This document shows, piece after piece, positions 5,574 through 10,075 of a DNA stretch of 10,075 nt. The translations under genes and the position numbers were made by a program. Position 1 is the stretch's first letter, and each line of letters opens with the position of its first letter. This DNA comes from a bacterium UBA4883 (GTDB taxonomy: Bacteria; Bacillota; Clostridia; Oscillospirales; Acutalibacteraceae), in NCBI GenBank assembly GCA_002399225.1, contig DHDF01000066.1, forward strand, positions 8,027-18,101, in the 5' to 3' direction. The notes under the pieces are model-generated. The model ran no database searches, had not been told where the DNA came from, and was given only the letters and a program-made list of their open reading frames with translations.

Positions 5574-6737
5574 ATGAACAGTCTGTTGGCAGTCTTAATC
5601 ATATTTTTTGTGTTTTTCCTGGGGGACGTTGTTGCTACCAAAACAAAAGCCGTCGTTTCCATGTTGTTTTTCGGTGCGGTTGTCTTTATCGTCGCATTTT
5701 GGTGCGGCCTGCCGGGCACCATTTTTAAAGATTCCGGCCTGCTGGCCTTTTCGTCCATCACAATCGGAATGCTTCTTGCGCACATTGGCACAACCATCAA
5801 TGTACGTGATTTTATCAGCGAGTGGAAGACTGTTGTCATTGTTCTGATTTCCACATGCGCAATCGCGCTTGGCGTTTACTTTATCGGCCAGCATTTTATG
5901 GACCGCTACTATGCGCTTTCGGGCGCACCCGTCCTCGCCGGCGGCATGGTTGCTTTCCTTGTTATGAAAGAGGTTGCGGCAACGCTGTCGCGCCCGGACG
6001 TAACCGTATTTGCCATGCTGGTTCTGATCTTCCAGATGTTCGTCGGGATGCCCATTGCGAGCACTCTGCTGAAGAAAGAAGCGCGCAATGTGCAGAAAAG
6101 CTATCGGGACGGAACGCTTCGTCTTGAGATGCCGGAGCAGGAGAAGAAAGTGCAGAAGCACACCCTGATTCCGCCTCTTCCCGCAAAATACAACACGGCA
6201 AGTTTTACCCTCTGCAAGCTGGCGCTGATTGCCTATCTGGCCTATCTGCTGGGAAAATGGACGGGAATCACGCAGTTAATCTATGCGCTGCTGCTCGGCG
6301 TACTCGCACGTGAAATCGGTTTTCTGGAAGAAAACGCGCTGGTTAAGTGCAATGGTTTCTCTTTCGTTCTGGCCAGCACCATTGTAGCCGTCTGGTCAAG
6401 TTTGCCGTCCGCAACCCCTAAGATGTTGCTGTCCATGCTGCCACCGCTCATTCTGGTTATGGTCATCGGCGTTGTTTCAGGCGGTGTCGTAGCCGTGCTG
6501 GTGGGCCGGTTGATTCATTTCAGCTGGGAAATGTCCATCTGTATGGCGGTCACGGCTCTGTTTGGCTTCCCCGGGACCTATCAAATTCCTGTGGAGGTCG
6601 CAAAGGCTGTCGGTGAAACACCGGAGGAGACCGAAGCAATTCAGAACGAAATTATGCCGAAGATGATTATTGCGGGTGTTGTTTCCGTTTCCATCGTATC
6701 CGGTCTTCTGGCCGGACTTATGGCAAAGTGGATTTGA
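5574..6737 (+). CDS. Polytopic membrane permease, cassette B paralogue (387 aa)
   Basis: Paralogue of the permease at 3647, with the same length (387 aa) and, by eye, roughly four of five residues identical; no gaps are needed. Both GAPVLAGGM and FGFPGTYQIPVEV are unchanged, and about 11-12 membrane segments are expected. Differences cluster in the central loop at about residues 178-212, where this copy is more charged (MPEQEKKVQKHT). The start at 5574 has GGAAAGAGAG (5555-5564) before it; an in-frame TTG at 5553 would add seven residues but overlaps this ribosome site and is not matched in the paralogue. Unlike the first copy, no amidohydrolase precedes it. It may have a shifted substrate range or simply add dosage. 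The transported compound is unknown. Confidence 0.83.
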   Translation: MNSLLAVLIIFFVFFLGDVVATKTKAVVSMLFFGAVVFIVAFWCGLPGTIFKDSGLLAFSSITIGMLLAHIGTTINVRDFISEWKTVVIVLISTCAIALGVYFIGQHFMDRYYALSGAPVLAGGMVAFLVMKEVAATLSRPDVTVFAMLVLIFQMFVGMPIASTLLKKEARNVQKSYRDGTLRLEMPEQEKKVQKHTLIPPLPAKYNTASFTLCKLALIAYLAYLLGKWTGITQLIYALLLGVLAREIGFLEENALVKCNGFSFVLASTIVAVWSSLPSATPKMLLSMLPPLILVMVIGVVSGGVVAVLVGRLIHFSWEMSICMAVTALFGFPGTYQIPVEVAKAVGETPEETEAIQNEIMPKMIIAGVVSVSIVSGLLAGLMAKWI

Positions 6738-6766
6738 ATTTTCTCTGCTTCAGATAAAAAGTTCCG

Positions 6767-6811
6767 GAAGGACCCGCCTGACGTGCTGAGCGACAGGCGG
6801 GGTCCTTCTTT
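6767..6811 (+). terminator. Strong terminator, bidirectional in form
   Basis: GAAGGACCCGCCTG (6767-6780) pairs with CAGGCGGGGTCCTTC (6794-6808), a 14-bp stem with one bulged G. TTT follows on the plus strand, and a T run follows on the minus strand (the AAAAA at 6756-6760). It lies between convergent genes, the permease and tex, and probably serves both. Confidence 0.85.
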
Positions 6812-6913
6812 ATGGCCGCAAATCAGGGTACCGGAAAAACTGCCGTCATATATTTGATACACTCCGCAGGTTGGACTTCTCGACTGCAAAATACAGATGA
6901 AATTCATTCAGGT

Positions 6914-9066
6914 TTACTGCCTCACCTGCTTCATGGAGAGGGAGATGCGTTTCTTTTGGGGATCCACGGCCAGAACCATGACTTTTACAATATCTCCGAC
7001 GGACACCACTTGCGAGGGGTGACGGATGAATTTATTTGCCAGCTCCGAGATGTGTACCAGCCCGTCCTGATGGATGCCGATATCGACAAACGCCCCAAAA
7101 TCAATCACGTTGCGCACGGTGCCGGTAAGAATCATGCCGGGCCGAAGGTCTTTTAGATCCAGAACGTCTGTGCGCAGGATTGGAGCGGGAAGTTCATCAC
7201 GGGGATCCCGTCCGGGTTTTACCAGCTCATTCACAATATCTCTGAGGGTGGGGATGCCTGCTTCACATTTCTCCGCGGCCTGCTTTTCCCCATAAGCCTT
7301 TAACTGCGCGGGAAGCTCAGAAAGCTTCCCGTTTGCCACGTCGCCGAGTTGATACCCGCACAGCCGGAGCAGCTTTTCGGCCGCTTTGTAGCTTTCGGGA
7401 TGGACGCCCGTGTGATCCAGCACGGATTTGCTTTCAGGAACACGCAGAAACCCCGCGCACTGCTCGTAGGCCTTCGGCCCCAGCTTAGGGACTTTTAAAA
7501 GCTGTTTTCTCGAGGTGAACACGCCGTGTTCTTCGCGGTAGGCCACAATGTTTTTCGCAGTCGTGGCGTTCAGACCGGAGACCCGCTGAAGAAGCGAGGC
7601 TGAAGCGGTGTTAAGATCAATGCCGACGGCGTTGACGCAGTCCTCCACCACACTGGCAAGCGATTCGTCAAGCCGTTTCTGCGGCATATCATGCTGATAC
7701 TGTCCCACGCCGATGGCCTTGGGGTCGATCTTAACAAGCTCGGCCAGCGGGTCCTGCATTCTGCGGGCGATCGAGATGGCGGAGCGCAAATTTACGTCGT
7801 ATTGAGGAAACTCCTCCGCCGCAAGCTTGGAAGCGGAATATACCGACGCCCCCGCTTCATTGACGATCATGTAGCGGACGCCGGGCATTTTTGCAATCAG
7901 TTCGCACGTCATCTGTTCCGTTTCGCGGGAAGCGGTTCCGTTGCCAATGGCGATATGCTCGACGCTGTGCTTCTGGATGAGTCCTGTCAAAGCTGCAATC
8001 GCTTCGTTTTTCTGGCGTTCCCCATAGGTCGGGTACACCACGGCGGTATCCAGCACTTTGCCTGTGCCGTCCACCACGGCAACCTTGCATCCGTTGCGGT
8101 AGCCTGGGTCAAGCCCCATGGTGACGCGGCCCTTGACCGGCGGCTGCATCAAAAGAGGCTTTAGGTTGAGCGCAAAGTTATGAATGGCGCCCTCCGAGGC
8201 GGCATCAGTGAGCCGGCCGCGCATTTCCCTCTCCATGGAGGGAAAGAGCAGGCGGTCATAACCGTCCTCCGCCGCTCTGCGGACAAAATCCGCCGCTTTT
8301 GATCCGGCCTTTCCGACCTTATTCCACATCAGGCCCAGTGCCAAGTCCCTGTCGAGCTCCACCGTAACTTTGAGGTAGCCCTCTTTTTCGCCGCGGTTTA
8401 TCGCCAGGATCTGATACCCTTGCAGCCGTGAAATCGGCTGGCTGAACTTATAGTAAAGACTGTAGGTTGAATCCTCATCCTTTGCCGCCGTTGAGCGCAA
8501 TGTGCCTTTTTTCAGGATCAGTTCCCGCAGAAGCCGTCGGATGTCCGCACTGTCCGAAACGATCTCCGCTATTATGTCCGACGCGCCGGCAAGCACGTCG
8601 TCTGCGCTCGCGACGCCCTTTTCCGCATCGATATATTCTGCGGCAAGTTTTCTGATATCCGGCAGATCCCCGGACTGTCCGAAGAGCGTTTTCGCCACGG
8701 CTCAAGGCCCTTTTCTTTTGCAATCGTTGCGCGGGTGCGGCGTTTCTGTTTGTACGGGCGGTAAATGTCCTCTACCTCTGCCAGCGTTTGCGCGGCGTCT
8801 ATCTCCGACGACAGCGCCTCCGTCAGTTTGCCCTGCGCAGTAATGGAATTTTTAACTTCTTCGCGGCGGGCTGCAAGGCTGCGAAGATAAGAAAGCCGGT
8901 CCATCAGCTTACGGAGGACCGTGTCGTCCATCGCTCCGTGCATTTCCTTGCGGTAACGGGCGATGAACGGAATGGTATTCCCTCCGTCGACGAGGTCTAT
9001 GACGTTTTTTACATGCTCTTCGCTTTGGCCCAGTTCTCCTGCAAGTATCTTTACAATGTTCTCCAT
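6914..9066 (-). pseudogene. tex: Tex (S1 RNA-binding transcription accessory protein), frameshifted
   Basis: Tex is a conserved cytoplasmic nucleic-acid-binding protein tied to transcription. Translation starts at ATG 9066 with AAGGAG 5 nt upstream, and the first frame holds the Tex N-terminus (MENIVKILAGEL..., GGNTIPFIARYRKE, RPYKQKRRTRATIAKEKGLE) to residue 123. Right after GLEP (near 8698) the frame changes: it continues as WRKRSSDSP and runs on out of family to a stop at 8572, while the next frame resumes perfectly (AKTLFGQSGDLPDIRKLAAE). One missing base explains this; repaired, the protein has 717 aa, normal for Tex. The remaining domains are intact: YqgF/RNase H-like (from about 313, VTMGLDPGYRNG), helix-hairpin-helix (about 480-545), and C-terminal S1 (about 641-715, GTVRNVIDFGAFVDIG). 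The downstream frame could start at GTG 8698, but no ribosome site is evident. A sequencing error is as likely as a true mutation. It lies 10 nt after the acetyltransferase stop. Confidence 0.85.
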
Positions 9067-9076
9067 AGGGTCTCCT

Positions 9077-9718
9077 TCATAACGGCTGAAATTCCGGTTT
9101 CCCGGTTTGCTCATCACCTGCCGGCGGGTTAAAATTCACCTCTCCGTAAGCGCAGACGTCCGCGAATGTCTTGACTCGGGACTGACTTTCCTCATGGATT
9201 CCTATCTGCTTTTCCATCCATACCATGTGATACCAGCGATTAAATTTGTATCCGCAGTTATGAAACTGTCCGACCATCTGAAAGCCCATCTTATGATGAA
9301 AAGCTACACTGTCTTTTGTCAGATACCTGTCCTCTTCTTCCGGATAGGCGATGCACGCATTGAGGTTAAGAATTCCTTGTGCTTTCAGCGCTGTTTCCAG
9401 CGCATCGTACAACTTGCGGCCGATTCCCAGCCGCCTCTGATTTTTCTTCACGTAAATAGTCGTTTCGACTGACCAGTCATAAGCCGCTCTTTCGTGAAAC
9501 GCGCCGGCATAGGTATAGCCAAGCGCTTCTCCATTCAATTCCGCAACCAAATACGGGTACCTTTGCAAAATATGCTGAATACGTTTTTTAAACTCGTCTT
9601 CGGAAGGAACTTGATATTCGAAAGTAACGGCGGTGGTTTCAACGTACGGGGCATAGATTGACAAAAGCGCCCGTGCGTCTTCTGCTTTTGCGATTCGAAT
9701 TTTTATTTTTTTATCCAT
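9077..9718 (-). CDS. GNAT N-acetyltransferase, phosphinothricin acetyltransferase-like
   Basis: Cytoplasmic acetyl-CoA-dependent N-acetyltransferase (213 aa) of the PAT/MddA-like group, which acetylates amino-acid analogues such as methionine sulfoximine or phosphinothricin. The group's pattern is clear: YAPYVETTAVTFEYQVPS (22-39), WSVETTIYV (82-90), the acetyl-CoA loop QRRLGIGRKLY (94-104), and the C-terminal HHKMGFQMVGQFHNCGYKF (141-159) with RWYHMVWMEK (161-170). A tail of about 40 residues after that is longer than usual and not recognised. The start at 9718 has AGAAGGAAA about 8 nt upstream; an in-frame start at 9784 would add 22 residues without a comparable site. It is the first gene of a tight two-gene unit with tex, whose AAGGAG follows its TGA directly. 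The physiological substrate is unproven. Confidence 0.88.
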   Translation of the reverse strand: MDKKIKIRIAKAEDARALLSIYAPYVETTAVTFEYQVPSEDEFKKRIQHILQRYPYLVAELNGEALGYTYAGAFHERAAYDWSVETTIYVKKNQRRLGIGRKLYDALETALKAQGILNLNACIAYPEEEDRYLTKDSVAFHHKMGFQMVGQFHNCGYKFNRWYHMVWMEKQIGIHEESQSRVKTFADVCAYGEVNFNPPAGDEQTGKPEFQPL

Positions 9719-9817
9719 AGTCAATTTCCTTCTTGTTGTTTCTATCAAAATCCATTCCGTTTCCGTCGTACCATCCGGAAACACTTGCTGCTTAAACTTA
9801 AAAATAATATTTTTCTC

Positions 9818-9846
9818 ATTATAAACCTGCGGAATATTGAAAACAA
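9818..9846 (-). promoter_or_regulatory. Probable promoter of the acetyltransferase-tex unit
   Basis: On the minus strand TATAAT (9823-9818) has TTGTTT (9846-9841) 17 nt upstream. The -10 is perfect and the -35 is weak. The 5' leader would be about 90 nt. Confidence 0.55.
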
Positions 9847-9849
9847 TTC

Positions 9850-9885
9850 AAGCAGGCCGGGAAAGAAAGAAATATCGGCCTGCTT
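9850..9885. other. Perfect 10-bp inverted repeat between divergent promoters
   Basis: AAGCAGGCCG (9850-9859) / CGGCCTGCTT (9876-9885) with a 16-nt A-rich loop. Neither side has a real T run, and no transcript converges here, so a terminator role is doubtful. It may be a protein-binding or topological element, or the relic of a terminator. Confidence 0.5.
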
Positions 9886-9931
9886 TCCGGCGCAGAAATT
9901 CCTTTTTCTTCCACAACTCTCCCGCTTTTCC

Positions 9932-9959
9932 TTGACTATCTTCCAAAAAGCGGTATAAT
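9932..9959 (+). promoter_or_regulatory. Near-consensus SigA promoter for a right-edge transcript
   Basis: TTGACT (9932-9937), 16-nt spacer, TATAAT (9954-9959). It is the strongest promoter in the window and fires to the right, away from the acetyltransferase, with a start expected near 9966. Confidence 0.78.
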
Positions 9960-9965
9960 TATCTT

Positions 9966-10075
9966 GTAGGGCACAAAAGAAAAGGTGCAATGCAGAAACA
10001 GGTGCTGGAACACCTGTCTCCTGCATACGGAGAATAGAGCTCCATACGCAACCGAATCATCGGCACATTGCGGTT
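9966..10075 (+). ncRNA. Structured RNA or 5' leader, class unknown, cut by window end
   Basis: Four hairpins in a row follow the promoter. (1) GCAC 9971-9974 / GTGC 9985-9988. (2) ATGCAG 9990-9995 / CTGCAT 10021-10026, enclosing ACAGGTG 9998-10004 / CACCTGT 10011-10017. (3) GGAG 10029-10032 / CTCC 10040-10043. (4) CGCAA 10047-10051 / TTGCG 10068-10072, enclosing CCGA / TCGG. No long ORF is present; a 15-codon ORF (ATG 9990 to TAG 10037) preceded by AAAGG overlaps hairpins 2 and 3. I could not match it to tRNA, SRP, tmRNA, RNase P or a riboswitch core that I know. It may be the leader of a gene beyond the window. Confidence 0.45.

Noticed and set aside
5198..6161. Minus-strand ORFs over the second permease and its leader
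   Set aside because: Antisense shadows. Similar antisense peptides occur over both permeases simply because the genes are paralogues.
9745..10026. 93-codon minus ORF upstream of the acetyltransferase
   Set aside because: It covers two promoters and an inverted repeat; no family features or ribosome site.
1..10075. CRISPR array, insertion sequence, prophage or integrase near the tRNA
   Set aside because: No spaced direct repeats, transposase, integrase or tRNA-derived attachment repeat is visible in the window.

Overview
The window looks like a chromosomal segment of a low-to-mid G+C member of the Bacillota, most likely class Clostridia. This is inferred from AAGGAG-type ribosome binding sites, SigA-like promoters (TTGACT / TATAAT-like), U-rich hairpin terminators and the gene families present. 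No rRNA or taxonomic marker is included, so the genus is not called.

Layout, left to right: (1) the last 22 nt of a tRNA with its CCA end, followed by an intrinsic terminator; (2) a minus-strand alpha/beta-hydrolase of the HSL/acetyl-esterase type, with two adjacent palindromes near its probable promoter; (3) a plus-strand chimeric gene remnant, in which the start of a MalY/PatB-like aminotransferase is joined to the C-terminal part of a DUF1893 protein, followed by a strong terminator; (4) cassette A: promoter, 39-codon small ORF, conserved element, terminator hairpin, M20D-type amidohydrolase, polytopic permease; (5) cassette B, a second copy of the same arrangement: promoter, 41-codon small ORF with a membrane segment, the same element and hairpin, and a paralogous permease, but no amidohydrolase; (6) a strong terminator, bidirectional in form; (7) a minus-strand pair, a PAT-type GNAT acetyltransferase followed by tex, which carries a one-base frameshift near codon 124; (8) at the right edge, a near-consensus plus-strand promoter followed by about 105 nt that fold into four successive hairpins (a structured RNA or leader, cut by the window end).

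The centre of interest is the duplicated cassette at about 2016-6737. The amidohydrolase would release an amino acid from an N-acyl or related conjugate, and the 387-residue permeases probably move a related solute; this is inference from family and synteny. Each copy begins with its own promoter, a small ORF, a 27-nt element identical at 26 positions, and a terminator hairpin placed before the structural genes. That layout suits either a transcription-attenuation leader or an independent small-ORF/sRNA unit that travelled with the operon. In cassette B the spacer just before the permease still resembles the amidohydrolase-permease spacer of cassette A, so the amidohydrolase was probably lost from B after a tandem duplication.
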